Source: Parerythrobacter aestuarii
Lineage (GTDB): Bacteria > Pseudomonadota > Alphaproteobacteria > Sphingomonadales > Sphingomonadaceae
NCBI RefSeq assembly: GCF_030140925.1
Contig: NZ_JARBWD010000001.1
Coordinates: forward strand, 1,240,001-1,304,000
Direction of reading: 5' to 3'
Length of the DNA stretch: 64,000 nt
In this document: piece after piece, positions 1 to 6,965 of the stretch
Position numbering within the stretch: the stretch's first letter is position 1
How the letters are laid out: each line of letters starts with the position of its first letter
Notes under the pieces: generated by a model
Told to the model about the DNA's origin: nothing
Database searches by the model: none
Seen by the model: only the letters and a program-made list of their open reading frames with translations
Position numbers and translations under genes: made by a program

Positions 1-1
1 G

Positions 2-181
2 ACCGATGCGTTGCCCGAGGGGGTCCATTTCAAGCTGATCGAATCGGTCGCCGACCACATCTGCGACACGCTGTTCGCGCAGGATGCCAGGGTGCTGGCA
101 GTCACGGTAAAGATCGTGAAGCTCGCCATTGCGACTGCCAACGAAAAGATTGGCATCACGCTCAGGCGCGAGCGGCGCTGA
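2..181 (+). CDS. folB: Dihydroneopterin aldolase-type protein, C-terminal part (5' end outside window)
   Basis: The window opens inside an ORF whose last 59 codons are visible and which stops at 179-181. The tail has the pattern of the FolB/dihydroneopterin aldolase fold: a helix (FKLIESVADHICDTLF), then a strand with the VKIVKLAIATANEKIGITL ending typical of the family. FolB cleaves dihydroneopterin in folate synthesis. The next gene starts with GTG immediately after this stop, so the two are probably co-transcribed with the moa genes downstream. Pterin chemistry links folate and molybdopterin synthesis, but their being together here may be no more than operon convenience. The catalytic N-terminal residues lie outside the window, so the assignment rests on the C-terminal pattern only. 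Confidence 0.7.
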   Translation, partial: TDALPEGVHFKLIESVADHICDTLFAQDARVLAVTVKIVKLAIATANEKIGITLRRERR

Positions 182-502
182 GTGGCGCAGGCGGTGCTCG
201 ATTGCGGGCGCTTGCCCGATGGTGCGGCCGAGGCTGCCCGGGTCTTCTACAGCGATTGGCTGCCCAAAGTGACGGGTGCGCTGGCTGGTGAGGTCGATAC
301 TCTCGCCATCGTGATGAATGTTGCCGATTATGACCATGCCGACTGGCGCCGCGCCGTGGCGCATGATCTCGCACGCCAGCATGCGCCCAAGCGTGTCAAT
401 GTCGTAAGTGGCGAAGGCGCTGCGCTGGCCGCGACTTTGGCGTATCTTGAGTGCGCGCCGGGTGTAACCGGGCATTATCTTCCGCTAGAACAGCAGCCAT
501 GA
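182..502 (+). CDS. Conserved hypothetical protein, 106 aa, in the folB-moaA operon
   Basis: The GTG start directly abuts the stop of the upstream folB-like gene, and the stop overlaps the moaA start by four bases (ATGA at 499-502). This tight packing argues that the gene is real and translated. The protein is soluble-looking with alternating strands and helices. A hydrophobic strand (DTLAIVMNVADYDH) and the segment VNVVSGEGAALAATLAYLE resemble a trimmed Rossmann-like fold, but there is no complete nucleotide-binding Gly motif. I do not recognise a family. A role near pterin or molybdopterin metabolism is suggested only by location. Confidence 0.65.
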   Translation: MAQAVLDCGRLPDGAAEAARVFYSDWLPKVTGALAGEVDTLAIVMNVADYDHADWRRAVAHDLARQHAPKRVNVVSGEGAALAATLAYLECAPGVTGHYLPLEQQP

Positions 503-1497
503 GCAGCAGCGATCTCATCGACAGCTTCGGGCGGCGTATTACTTACCTGCGCCTGTCTGTCACCGATCGCTGCGACCTGCGTTGCACCTATTGCATGCCC
601 GAACGGATGGAGTTCCTGCCGCGCAAGGATGTGCTGAGTCTTGAGGAATTGCGCGACCTTTCGCTCGGCTTCATGGAGCGCGGGATCACCAAGATTCGCC
701 TGACCGGGGGCGAACCGCTGGTGCGGCGCGATGTGATCGACCTGATCACAGCGTTGGGGCGGTTTGTCGGTAGCGGGCTAGACGAACTGACGCTCACCAC
801 CAATGGTACTCAACTGGCCGCCCACGCGCAGCGAATCGCCGATGCCGGGGTGCGCCGGATCAACATCTCACTCGACACGCTCGACCGCGAGACCTTCATC
901 CGCCTGTCGCGCCGCGATGCCCTGGCGAGTGTGCTGGGCGGGATTTCCGCCGCCAAGGCGGCCGGGCTCAAGGTCAAGCTGAACACTGTCGCCATGAAGG
1001 GCATCAACGAGCACGAGATCCCTGCGCTAATCGAATGGGCGCATGGCGAGGGCCACGATCTGACCCTCATCGAAACCATGCCGCTAGGTGAAATCGACGA
1101 AGACCGGACCGACCAGTTCCTGCCGCTGGTGGCAGTGCGCGAGGTGCTGGAGCAGCGCTGGACACTGACCGACAGCGAGCATCGCACCTGTGGCCCGTCG
1201 CGCTATGTCGATGTGCGCGAAACCGGCGGGCGACTGGGCTTCATCACCCCGCTGACCAACAATTTCTGCGCTGGGTGCAACCGAATCCGGGTGACCGCGA
1301 CGGGACAACTCTATCCCTGCCTCGGCGGGGGGGAGATGGTGGACTTGCGCGCCGCGCTGCGATCGGCGGACCCCGACCGCAATCTTGCCGAGGCGCTCGA
1401 CACTGCGATGCGGATCAAGCCCGAGCGGCACGACTTCCGCATTGGCGAAGGCGAGGCTCCGGCGGTGGCGCGCCCTATGTCGACGACGGGGGGGTGA
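499..1497 (+). CDS. moaA: GTP 3',8-cyclase MoaA
   Basis: This radical-SAM enzyme makes 3',8-cyclo-GTP, the first step of molybdenum cofactor synthesis. The N-terminal cluster motif CDLRCTYC (CxxxCxxC) is near residue 24. The second Fe-S site is the C-terminal pattern NNFCAGCNRIR followed by a third Cys in YPCLGGG. The protein ends in MSTTGG, the C-terminal double glycine that MoaA inserts into its own active site. The ATG at 499 is preferred to upstream in-frame starts because it gives the family N-terminus (LIDSFGRRITYLRLSVTDRC) and overlaps the preceding stop as ATGA. Length (332 aa) is normal. The moaD and moaE genes follow on the same strand after a palindromic repeat. Confidence 0.97.
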   Translation: MSSSDLIDSFGRRITYLRLSVTDRCDLRCTYCMPERMEFLPRKDVLSLEELRDLSLGFMERGITKIRLTGGEPLVRRDVIDLITALGRFVGSGLDELTLTTNGTQLAAHAQRIADAGVRRINISLDTLDRETFIRLSRRDALASVLGGISAAKAAGLKVKLNTVAMKGINEHEIPALIEWAHGEGHDLTLIETMPLGEIDEDRTDQFLPLVAVREVLEQRWTLTDSEHRTCGPSRYVDVRETGGRLGFITPLTNNFCAGCNRIRVTATGQLYPCLGGGEMVDLRAALRSADPDRNLAEALDTAMRIKPERHDFRIGEGEAPAVARPMSTTGG

Positions 1498-1525
1498 CAT
1501 GACCTTCCAATTCAAAAATGGTCAT

Positions 1526-1602
1526 GTCATTCCCGCGAAGGCGGGAATCCAGACTGGCATCGGCACATTGTTTCGCTGGATCCCCGCCTTCGCGGGGATG
1601 AC
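1526..1602. repeat. Palindromic intergenic repeat (REP-like) between moaA and moaD
   Basis: Two inverted arms, GTCATTCCCGCGAAGGCGGG (from 1526) and CCCCGCCTTCGCGGGGATGAC (to 1602), flank a short spacer. Each arm is itself a hairpin (CCCGCgaaGGCGGG type). This is the common GTCATCCCCGC...GCGGGGATGAC element of many alpha- and other proteobacteria. A diverged relative lies at 38608-38693. It sits inside an operon, only about 10 bases upstream of the moaD GTG start. The GGTGAAG right after its right arm may serve as the moaD ribosome binding site. It could act as an mRNA-stabilising or attenuating structure. Confidence 0.85.
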
Positions 1603-1612
1603 GGTGAAGTAG

Positions 1613-1855
1613 GTGACAATCACCATCGTCTTCCTAGGCCCTTTGCGAGACCTGGCTGGAGAGTCCGAGCGCGAGGTTACGGGCCCGCTCGACTGGGCAG
1701 GCTTGCTGCAAGCGGTTGGCCCGCAAGTTGCGGAGCAATTGCGGCTCGACCGCGTCAACGTCGCTTGCCGGGGCAAGGTGCTGGCCGACAAGACCGCGCT
1801 TGCCGCTGAAGACGGCGATGAAGTCGCGCTGCTCCCGCCTGTCAGCGGGGGCTAG
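1613..1855 (+). CDS. moaD: Molybdopterin synthase small subunit MoaD
   Basis: This 80-residue ubiquitin-like sulfur carrier has the characteristic C-terminal PPVSGG. The terminal Gly-Gly is adenylated and thiocarboxylated, then donates sulfur in the MoaD-MoaE molybdopterin synthase. The N-terminal strand (TITIVFLGPLRDLAG) and the DGDEVALLPPVSGG end match the family. The GTG start at 1613 follows GGTGAAG at 1603-1609, which lies at the edge of the palindromic repeat. moaE begins two bases after the moaD stop, so the two subunits are translated together. Confidence 0.93.
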   Translation: MTITIVFLGPLRDLAGESEREVTGPLDWAGLLQAVGPQVAEQLRLDRVNVACRGKVLADKTALAAEDGDEVALLPPVSGG

Positions 1856-1857
1856 CC

Positions 1858-2316
1858 ATGCGGGACATCCGTCTCCTGACAGAACCCTTCATTCCCGGCA
1901 TGCTGATCGGGCCGTTCACGAACGCCAATCCCGGCCTCGGAGGCGTTTGCACCTTCGTCGGTGAAGTGCGAGGTGAAGGCGGGGTTCAGGCGCTGGAATT
2001 AAGCCACTACGAGCCGCTCACCCTGCCGGGTATGGAAGAGCTTGCAGATAAAGCCTTCGAACGCTTCGACCTCATGGGTCTGCTGATGGTCCATCGCGTC
2101 GGAATCATGCTTCCGGGCGAACCCATAGTGTGCGTGTCAGCAGCTTCGAAACATCGCCGCGACGCTATCGATGCGGTCGATTTCTGCATGGATTATCTCA
2201 AAAGCGCCTCGTGGTTCTGGAAGCGCGAGAAACGTGCAGACGGCTGGCACTGGATCGAGCCGCGCGAGGCCGACTATGCCGACCGGGACCGCTGGGCGCA
2301 GGCTGGACGCAAATAA
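1858..2316 (+). CDS. moaE: Molybdopterin synthase catalytic subunit MoaE
   Basis: The product is the large subunit of molybdopterin synthase, which converts precursor Z (cPMP) to molybdopterin using sulfur carried by MoaD. The family features are visible: GGVCTFVGEVRGE near the N-terminus, the HRVG segment, the conserved SKHRRDAIDAVDFCMDYLK block and the active-site lysine region FWKREKRADGWHWIE close to the C-terminus. Length (152 aa) is normal. It is the last gene of the moaA-moaD-moaE run. No clear rho-independent terminator follows before the FNR-type promoter at 2326. Confidence 0.95.
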   Translation: MRDIRLLTEPFIPGMLIGPFTNANPGLGGVCTFVGEVRGEGGVQALELSHYEPLTLPGMEELADKAFERFDLMGLLMVHRVGIMLPGEPIVCVSAASKHRRDAIDAVDFCMDYLKSASWFWKREKRADGWHWIEPREADYADRDRWAQAGRK

Positions 2317-2325
2317 TTTTGCGAT

Positions 2326-2374
2326 TTGACCTGCGTCAAGGAAGCGACTCGCAGGGCCCGCCATAGTCACTCCA
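2326..2374 (+). promoter_or_regulatory. FNR/FixK-type box with class II promoter geometry
   Basis: TTGACctgcGTCAA at 2326-2339 is a perfect palindrome matching the FNR/FixK box TTGAY-N4-RTCAA. A -10-like hexamer CATAGT is at 2362-2367 (4 of 6 match to TATAAT), which places transcription start near 2374. The box centre (2332.5) is then exactly at -41.5, the canonical class II activator position. The downstream gene starts at 2394 with AGGAG at 2381-2385. An FNR-family regulator is encoded 500 bp away on the other strand. Confidence 0.75.
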
Positions 2375-2393
2375 GACAAAAGGAGTGGCCCAA

Positions 2394-2837
2394 ATGTCCC
2401 AGATGCTTCACCGCGAAATCGTTGCCGAAAAGGCGATCGTCTACACCATCCATCCGGTTGCCGAGAAGGAAGAGGCCCCGCGCGCTTTCTTCAATCACAC
2501 GTTCGAACTGCCGACCGGCGTCTATATCGCCAGCCTCGCCTGCTTCATGACGTTCCTCGCCACCATGGTGGTGGGCTTCGGCAATCCCGAGCTTGGTATC
2601 CCGATGGCGATCTTCGGCGTCTTCTTTGCCGGTTTCTACGGCATCCCGACGCTGTTCGTAAAAGAATCACCGGAAGGCACAAACAAGGCACTGAGCTGGG
2701 GACAGTTCAGGAGCCGCGGAATCAACACGCTCACCGGCCCCCTCCCGGCAGGTGAAGCGTTGGCACAGGTCATGGTCCTGCCGGTCCTGATCGTCCTGTG
2801 GGGCGTGGCCTGTGTAACCATTGCGGCGCTGGTATAA
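2394..2837 (+). CDS. Small integral membrane protein behind an FNR-type promoter
   Basis: The 147-aa protein has a polar N-terminus (about 45 residues), two adjacent hydrophobic segments (about residues 48-70 and 76-96), a polar loop with WGQFRSRGINT, and a third hydrophobic segment at the C-terminus (about 124-147). I do not recognise the family and see no heme, Cys or metal motif. The ATG at 2394 is chosen over a GTG at 2385 because AGGAG (2381-2385) is spaced eight bases upstream. The FNR box at -41.5 predicts induction when oxygen is low, which suggests a membrane function in microaerobic respiration or adaptation. This is inference from regulation only. Confidence 0.8.
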   Translation: MSQMLHREIVAEKAIVYTIHPVAEKEEAPRAFFNHTFELPTGVYIASLACFMTFLATMVVGFGNPELGIPMAIFGVFFAGFYGIPTLFVKESPEGTNKALSWGQFRSRGINTLTGPLPAGEALAQVMVLPVLIVLWGVACVTIAALV

Positions 2838-2878
2838 GGGCGGAGGCTCTCTATTGAGAGGATAGCGGGCTTAACCCC

Positions 2879-3574
2879 TTACAGGCCCACTCCAACCAGC
2901 GCAGCAAGACGCGCGGGGTCGACCAGTTCGATCCCGCGCGCACCTTTTTTGGCGATCAGCCCGTCTTTCTCGAATCGCGTCATGCGGCGGCTGACAGTTT
3001 CGATTGTGAGACCCAGCATCTGCGCCATTTCCCCGCGCGACAGAGGGAGCTCGAACTGGTCGGCAGGATGGCACGGCGAATCGCTCGCAGCGCGCGCCAG
3101 CGACAGGATCAGGCCCGCGAGCCTCGTTTCTGCATCCTGTTTTCCGGTGAGTTCAAGCAATTCACGGGCTGCATGGAGATCATCCTGCGAACGCCGCAGC
3201 AGCGCGCGTGCAAGGGCAGGGTGCTTGTCCAGTGCGCGCTCCATCTCGCTGCGCGCAAAAACGCACAGGCGGCAATCTGTCAGGGCCACCACATCATGAT
3301 GCGCAAACGGCTGGAAGAGCTCGCCGACAAACCCGGAGGGATGGATCAGGGCGAGGATTCGTTCCTCGCCGTTCTGGTCGAACGAGGTGACCTTGAGCGC
3401 ACCGTAAACCAGCGTGGCGCAGGAATGCTCCTCGTCACCAGCGGCGAACAGCATCTCGCCTTTCTTGAGTTCTACCGTCCGGCCAGCGCGGGCAAGGTCC
3501 TCACGCTCTTCGTCGGAGAGGACGGCGCACGCTGCACTGTCCCTCACCGGGCATGTGGCGCAGGCGAGCGTCAT
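2879..3574 (-). CDS. fnrL: Crp/Fnr-family oxygen-responsive regulator (FnrL-like)
   Basis: This 231-aa protein has an N-terminal cysteine cluster CATCPVRDSAAC (Cys5, Cys8, Cys16; the Cx2Cx7C spacing of FnrL/FnrN). A further Cys (C101 or C104 in TDCRLC) lies where FNR has its fourth [4Fe-4S] ligand. A cyclic-nucleotide-like beta-roll follows, then a C-terminal helix-turn-helix with LSRGEMAQMLGLTIETVSRR; the ETVSR recognition helix is the FNR signature for TTGA half-sites. It should bind DNA as a dimer when its cluster is intact under low oxygen. Its start overlaps the stop of the upstream lipoprotein gene by four bases. The matching box at 2326-2339 is a likely target. Confidence 0.92.
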   Translation of the reverse strand: MTLACATCPVRDSAACAVLSDEEREDLARAGRTVELKKGEMLFAAGDEEHSCATLVYGALKVTSFDQNGEERILALIHPSGFVGELFQPFAHHDVVALTDCRLCVFARSEMERALDKHPALARALLRRSQDDLHAARELLELTGKQDAETRLAGLILSLARAASDSPCHPADQFELPLSRGEMAQMLGLTIETVSRRMTRFEKDGLIAKKGARGIELVDPARLAALVGVGL

Positions 3575-4080
3575 GGTCGAATCATCCCTTGCAGGCGGAT
3601 CAGGCTTTGATCCTGGCGGGCGAGGATGGCAGCAACATAGACGCGTGCGTCGTCAATGAAGTCACGACGCTCCAGTGCCACGGCGCGCTCGGCATACATC
3701 TTGTCGAGATCGGCTAAGGCGATGGCAGTTGTGCTGCGGTGCGAATCAAGTTCGGAAAGCGCCGTTTGCGCGCTTGCCCAGCTCTTGCTGGCGATAGCGG
3801 CGCCGCGCGCTGCTTCGAGCTGGAGTGTTGCGCCTGGCAGCTTGTCAAGAAAGGCATGATCGGCAGCGTCAGCTTGGGCGCGCAGGCGCGATACACGGGC
3901 TGCCAGTTCGGTTGGGACAGGTTCAATCGGGCCGGGGTCGGACCCTGTTTCGTGCGCAGCAGCGATCCGCTCGGCATCGCGGACCGCGAGCGATGGATAA
4001 TCGGTGCTCGGCGAAGCACAGGCTGCGACCACTGGAAGCAGCAAAATCGGGAAAGCGGCCACTCTCATCCTTGCCCTCAT
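3571..4080 (-). CDS. Predicted lipoprotein upstream of the fnr-like gene
   Basis: The product (169 aa) begins with a short Arg-containing n-region, a hydrophobic stretch (AAFPILLLPVVAA) and the lipobox VVAAC, so it is probably lipidated at Cys21 and anchored in an envelope membrane. The mature part is largely helical and Ala/Leu-rich with heptad-like segments, and no recognised domain is seen. A second in-frame ATG at 4068 gives an equally good signal peptide. The stop overlaps the start of the FNR-family gene (ATGA), which implies one transcript. Function is unknown. Confidence 0.75.
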   Translation of the reverse strand: MRARMRVAAFPILLLPVVAACASPSTDYPSLAVRDAERIAAAHETGSDPGPIEPVPTELAARVSRLRAQADAADHAFLDKLPGATLQLEAARGAAIASKSWASAQTALSELDSHRSTTAIALADLDKMYAERAVALERRDFIDDARVYVAAILARQDQSLIRLQGMIRP

Positions 4081-4266
4081 ATACGAGAGCGGGGTCGTGC
4101 CACAATGCTGTTGCCATGGTGCCAGAAAAACCCGCCACTCGCGCGTTGACTTTGCGCGGATGTTCCCTTAACGGCACCGTTCTTTCCGGGCCTCGCCATC
4201 GGCGGGTTGCCCGTCGCGCCATTTCCAAGCGGGAATGGCACAGCAACACGAATGGAAGTTAAACCG

Positions 4267-4758
4267 ATGTTCGCAGTAGTGCGCACGGGCGGCAAGCAAT
4301 ACCGGGTTGCCGCCGGAGACAAGATCGCGGTCGAGAAGCTGGCTGGTGAAGCCGGCGAGACCATTGTGCTGGACGATGTCCTGCTCGCCGGCGAAGGCGA
4401 TACCATCGCCGACGCCAGCAAGGTGACCGTTTCGGCTGAAGTCATCGCCCAGGCCAAGAGCGAGAAGGTCGTCGTTTTCAAGAAGCGTCGCCGTCACAAC
4501 TATCGCCGCAAGGCCGGCCACCGCCAGCAGATGACCCTGCTGCGCATCACCGACATCGGTGAAGGCAAGAAGCCTGCTGCTAAGAAGGCCGCTCCGGCCA
4601 AGAAGGCTGAGGCTCCGGCTGAAGAGAAGAAGGCTCCGGCAAAGAAGGCGGCTGCTCCCAAGAAGGAAGCCGCTGAGAAGAAAGCTCCGGCCAAGAAGCC
4701 TGCTGCAAAGAAGGCCCCGGCCAAGAAAGCTGCCACCAAGGCAGCCGACAAGAAGTAA
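4267..4758 (+). CDS. rplU: 50S ribosomal protein L21 with long Lys/Ala/Pro tail
   Basis: The N-terminal 100 residues are a normal L21 ([18 protein letters not shown] to [23 protein letters not shown]). A tail of about 60 residues follows, made almost only of Lys, Ala, Pro and Glu in [13 protein letters not shown] repeats and resembling histone H1 tails. Bacterial L21 is typically just over 100 aa; extended versions are known in alphaproteobacteria. The ATG at 4267 gives the conserved MFAVV start. rpmA follows 12 bases after the stop, the usual L21-L27 operon. TTGACT at 4146-4151, with TAACGG 17 bases downstream, is a weak candidate promoter. Confidence 0.97.
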   Translation: MFAVVRTGGKQYRVAAGDKIAVEKLAGEAGETIVLDDVLLAGEGDTIADASKVTVSAEVIAQAKSEKVVVFKKRRRHNYRRKAGHRQQMTLLRITDIGEGKKPAAKKAAPAKKAEAPAEEKKAPAKKAAAPKKEAAEKKAPAKKPAAKKAPAKKAATKAADKK

Positions 4759-4770
4759 GGATCAGACACC

Positions 4771-5040
4771 ATGGCACATAAAAAAGCAGGTGGTTCATCC
4801 CGTAACGGTCGCGACTCAGCCGGTCGCCGCCTTGGTGTGAAGAAGTTCGGCAGCGAAGCAGTCGTCGCCGGCAACATCATCGTGCGCCAGCGCGGCACCA
4901 AGTTCTATCCGGGCAGCAACGTCGGCATGGGCAAGGATCACACCCTCTTCGCTCTCGAAGACGGCGTGGTGCGATTCCACACCGGCAAGCAAGCGCGCAA
5001 ATACGTGTCTGTAGACATGATTGCGGAAGCTGCCGAATAA
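4771..5040 (+). CDS. rpmA: 50S ribosomal protein L27
   Basis: This 89-aa protein starts with [20 protein letters not shown], the conserved L27 N-terminus that reaches the peptidyl-transferase centre. It carries the family core [19 protein letters not shown] and [16 protein letters not shown]. There is no Firmicutes-type N-terminal extension needing cleavage. It is the second gene of the rplU-rpmA operon. A hairpin terminator candidate follows at 5103-5135. Confidence 0.98.
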   Translation: MAHKKAGGSSRNGRDSAGRRLGVKKFGSEAVVAGNIIVRQRGTKFYPGSNVGMGKDHTLFALEDGVVRFHTGKQARKYVSVDMIAEAAE

Positions 5041-5102
5041 TCGGACGATCATAACGGGATCGTCCAGCGGGACGGTCCCAGTCGGCCATACGCCGACAGC
5101 CA

Positions 5103-5135
5103 AAGAGGGAGATGGGGCCGACCCGTCTCCCTCTT
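5103..5135 (+). terminator. Hairpin terminator after rpmA
   Basis: AAGAGGGAGA (5103-5112) pairs perfectly with TCTCCCTCTT (5126-5135) around a G/C-rich loop. The following sequence is only moderately T-rich. It lies 60 bp after rpmA and 100 bp before the acetyltransferase gene. Confidence 0.6.
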
Positions 5136-5237
5136 GTCGTTTCTCCCTCTCAATTCGCCGGATCTTCGGGTCCGTGTTCATTTGAGTGTCACGAGCCCGG
5201 ACTAGGAGCCCGGGGCGGGGCGAAGAGGAGAAGTCCC

Positions 5238-5783
5238 ATGTTCCATCGCAGTGAAAGACTGTTCCTGAGGCCTGTCTGGGAAGAGGATGCGCCGGCGATC
5301 TATCGCGGCATCGCCGACGAGGTAATCGTGCGCAACCTTGCCCGCGCGCCGTGGCCCTATGGTATGGAAGATGCGCGATCCTTCGCCAAACTGCCACGCA
5401 ATCCCGCGCAACCGGACTTCGCCATCACCCTGCCCGACACCGGCGAATATGTCGGCCAGTGTGGCTATGGCCCCGACGAGGACGGGCAGCTGCAAGTGGG
5501 CTACTGGATCGCCCGCGAACACTGGGGGAAGGGCTTTGCCACAGAAGCGACGCGTGCGCTGCTCGATATCGGGCGGGCGCTCGGTTTCGGGCGCATCGTG
5601 GCTGCACATTTCGTCGACAACCCCGCATCGGGCAAGGTCCTGCGCAAGGCGGGTTTCCGTGCCACGGGTGAAGTTCGCCCGCTCTACAGCCGGGCGCGCG
5701 ATGCCCGGCATCCGGCCGCACGCTATGTGATCGACCTCAGTGACGAAGAGACTTCCCCGGGCGGAATGCTTCGCGCAGCCTGA
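5238..5783 (+). CDS. GNAT-family N-acetyltransferase (RimJ/RimL-like)
   Basis: This 181-aa protein has the RimJ/RimL layout. It opens with a SERLFLRPVWEEDAPAIY start, then VGQCGYG and a central acceptor strand (LQVGYWI). The acetyl-CoA pyrophosphate loop is EHWGKGFATEATRALLD (Q/RxxGxG/A type), followed by NPASGKVLRKAGF near the end. It should transfer acetyl from acetyl-CoA to an amine or a protein N-terminus; the substrate cannot be read. The ATG at 5238 is preferred over upstream in-frame starts because GAGGAG precedes it and it gives the usual N-terminus. It lies downstream of rplU-rpmA behind its own gap. Confidence 0.88.
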   Translation: MFHRSERLFLRPVWEEDAPAIYRGIADEVIVRNLARAPWPYGMEDARSFAKLPRNPAQPDFAITLPDTGEYVGQCGYGPDEDGQLQVGYWIAREHWGKGFATEATRALLDIGRALGFGRIVAAHFVDNPASGKVLRKAGFRATGEVRPLYSRARDARHPAARYVIDLSDEETSPGGMLRAA

Positions 5784-5800
5784 CGAGACGTCACACGAAA

Positions 5801-5827
5801 AAGGCCCCGCAAGCGATTGCGGGGCCT
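5801..5827 (+). terminator. Strong hairpin terminator after the acetyltransferase gene
   Basis: AAGGCCCCGCAA, loop GCGA, TTGCGGGGCCTT followed by CTAATT. The stem is 12 bp with no mismatch, preceded by an A-run that also suits termination from the opposite direction. Confidence 0.85.
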
Positions 5828-5841
5828 TCTAATTGTCCTTG

Positions 5842-5925
5842 GTGCGATCCCCCGCGGAGGCGGGGGTTTCAGTCTATGGGGCAGAGCGCCAGTGGCCTGA
5901 GGTCCCCGCCTGCGCGGGGACTCGC
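5842..5925. repeat. Palindromic repeat, same family as the element inside rsmE
   Basis: Left arm GTGCGATCCCCCGCGGAGGC (from 5842) and right arm CTGAGGTCCCCGCCTGCGC (from 5898) form an inverted pair, each with an internal hairpin. The right arm, TGGCCTGAGGTCCC...GGGACTCG, matches the copy at 23594-23626 over about 34 bp with few changes. The element lies between the terminator at 5801 and the 3' end of the hydrolase gene on the minus strand. Confidence 0.85.
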
Positions 5926-5931
5926 GCTCAC

Positions 5932-6810
5932 CTACTCCGCCGGCATCAGCGCATCTTCGAAGTCGCCTTCGTAGATATTGATCAGGGCGCGATCATCTTC
6001 GTTCCAGGGATGGAAGCCGGGCATGAAATAGGCCAGCCAACCGGGCACGATGCGGCGCAGGAAGCCTGGCTTGACCAGCAAATACTTGGCCAGCTCCCAC
6101 CGCCATTTCCAGCCAGTGAGGCCGTCCTGTGCAAGCAGCTCCATTGTGTCTTCGCTACGGTGCTTGATGAAGCGAACGGTAACGTTGAGCATCATCAGGC
6201 TCTTGACCCACCAGCGCTTGAACCGGCTCCAGTCACGGGTGGCGTGAAGCCAGGTGTCGTAAGCGACACCCTTGTGCTCGACTTCCTCGGCCGAATGCCA
6301 GCGCCAAAGGTCGCCCAAGTCGCCATCGGCGCCTTCGAGATGGGCCGGGTTCTTGAGCAGTTCATGGCCGAGCATGGCGGTGAAGTGTTCGAGGGCCATG
6401 GTGGCGGCCAGGTTGAGGATGACTGGACGCCCTTCGAGTTGAGCGAGCAGTTCTTCCACCCGCTTGTCGATGGCGTCGATGTCGTAGCCATGATCCTGCG
6501 CCAGTCGGTTGAAGGCGATGTGCTCGCGCGTGTGGTTGATCTCCTGCTTCACGAAAGCGCGGATTTCCGCGGTCAGCTTGGGATCGGCACCCTCACGGAA
6601 TGCCTTCACCGATTCGATGAAGAAGGCTTCACCGCGGGGGAAGGTGGCACTGAGCGCGTTGAACCAGGCCGAAGCGACCGGATTGCCGTTGAGCCACCAG
6701 CGGCGAGCATTGATGCCGCGTGCGAAGCGGCGATTGCGCACGGTAATTTCAAGATCTTGTGGGGTGGGGGTCGTCGCGTTGTCGACGGGGATGGAGGTAT
6801 GAGCGTTCAT
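5932..6810 (-). CDS. Predicted metal-dependent hydrolase, ferritin-like fold (PF10118 family)
   Basis: The protein (292 aa from the chosen start) carries the family's repeated Glu/His metal-ligand helices: EINHTREHIAFN, ALEHFTAMLGHE and WHSAEEVEHKGVAYD. These suggest a di-metal centre in a helical bundle, and a membrane-proximal C-terminus is likely. The true substrate is unknown; neighbours in other genomes are often lipid or fatty-acid genes. An upstream ATG at 6843 exists, but it falls at the predicted transcription start and inside the operator at 6834-6855, so the ATG at 6810 is preferred. Divergent from a tetR gene, which probably represses it. Confidence 0.85.
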   Translation of the reverse strand: MNAHTSIPVDNATTPTPQDLEITVRNRRFARGINARRWWLNGNPVASAWFNALSATFPRGEAFFIESVKAFREGADPKLTAEIRAFVKQEINHTREHIAFNRLAQDHGYDIDAIDKRVEELLAQLEGRPVILNLAATMALEHFTAMLGHELLKNPAHLEGADGDLGDLWRWHSAEEVEHKGVAYDTWLHATRDWSRFKRWWVKSLMMLNVTVRFIKHRSEDTMELLAQDGLTGWKWRWELAKYLLVKPGFLRRIVPGWLAYFMPGFHPWNEDDRALINIYEGDFEDALMPAE

Positions 6811-6833
6811 GGCGTGAGAGCACCCGTGGTTCG

Positions 6834-6877
6834 TTACTGACATTAATGTTAGTAAGCACTATTTACATCAATGTCAA
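6834..6877 (-). promoter_or_regulatory. Promoter and palindromic TetR-type operator between hydrolase and tetR genes
   Basis: TTACTGACATTAATGTTAGTAA at 6834-6855 is a 22-bp palindrome with one mismatched pair. On the minus strand, -35 TTGACA (6872-6877) and a TACTAA -10 (6849-6854) are separated by 17 bp, so the operator overlaps the -10 and start point of the hydrolase gene. This is the expected geometry for repression by the adjacent TetR protein. The -35 is consensus; the -10 is weak. Confidence 0.7.
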
Positions 6878-6965
6878 TAATGAATGGTTACGTGCTTGCC
6901 GCTTGTGCTGATGCACGGTAGCTTCCCATACCGGATCGCAAGAACAGGGGCTTCGCTCGCACTCC

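Noticed and set aside
4559..4840. Arg/Leu-rich ORF across the rplU tail
   Set aside because: A shifted-frame reading of the Lys/Ala repeats; it overlaps rplU and rpmA, which are certain.
5833..6840. Long plus-strand ORF opposite the hydrolase gene
   Set aside because: It is the mirror of the well-supported ferritin-like hydrolase gene, whose metal-binding motifs and operator define the real strand. The mirror protein has no domain and its start has no ribosome binding site.
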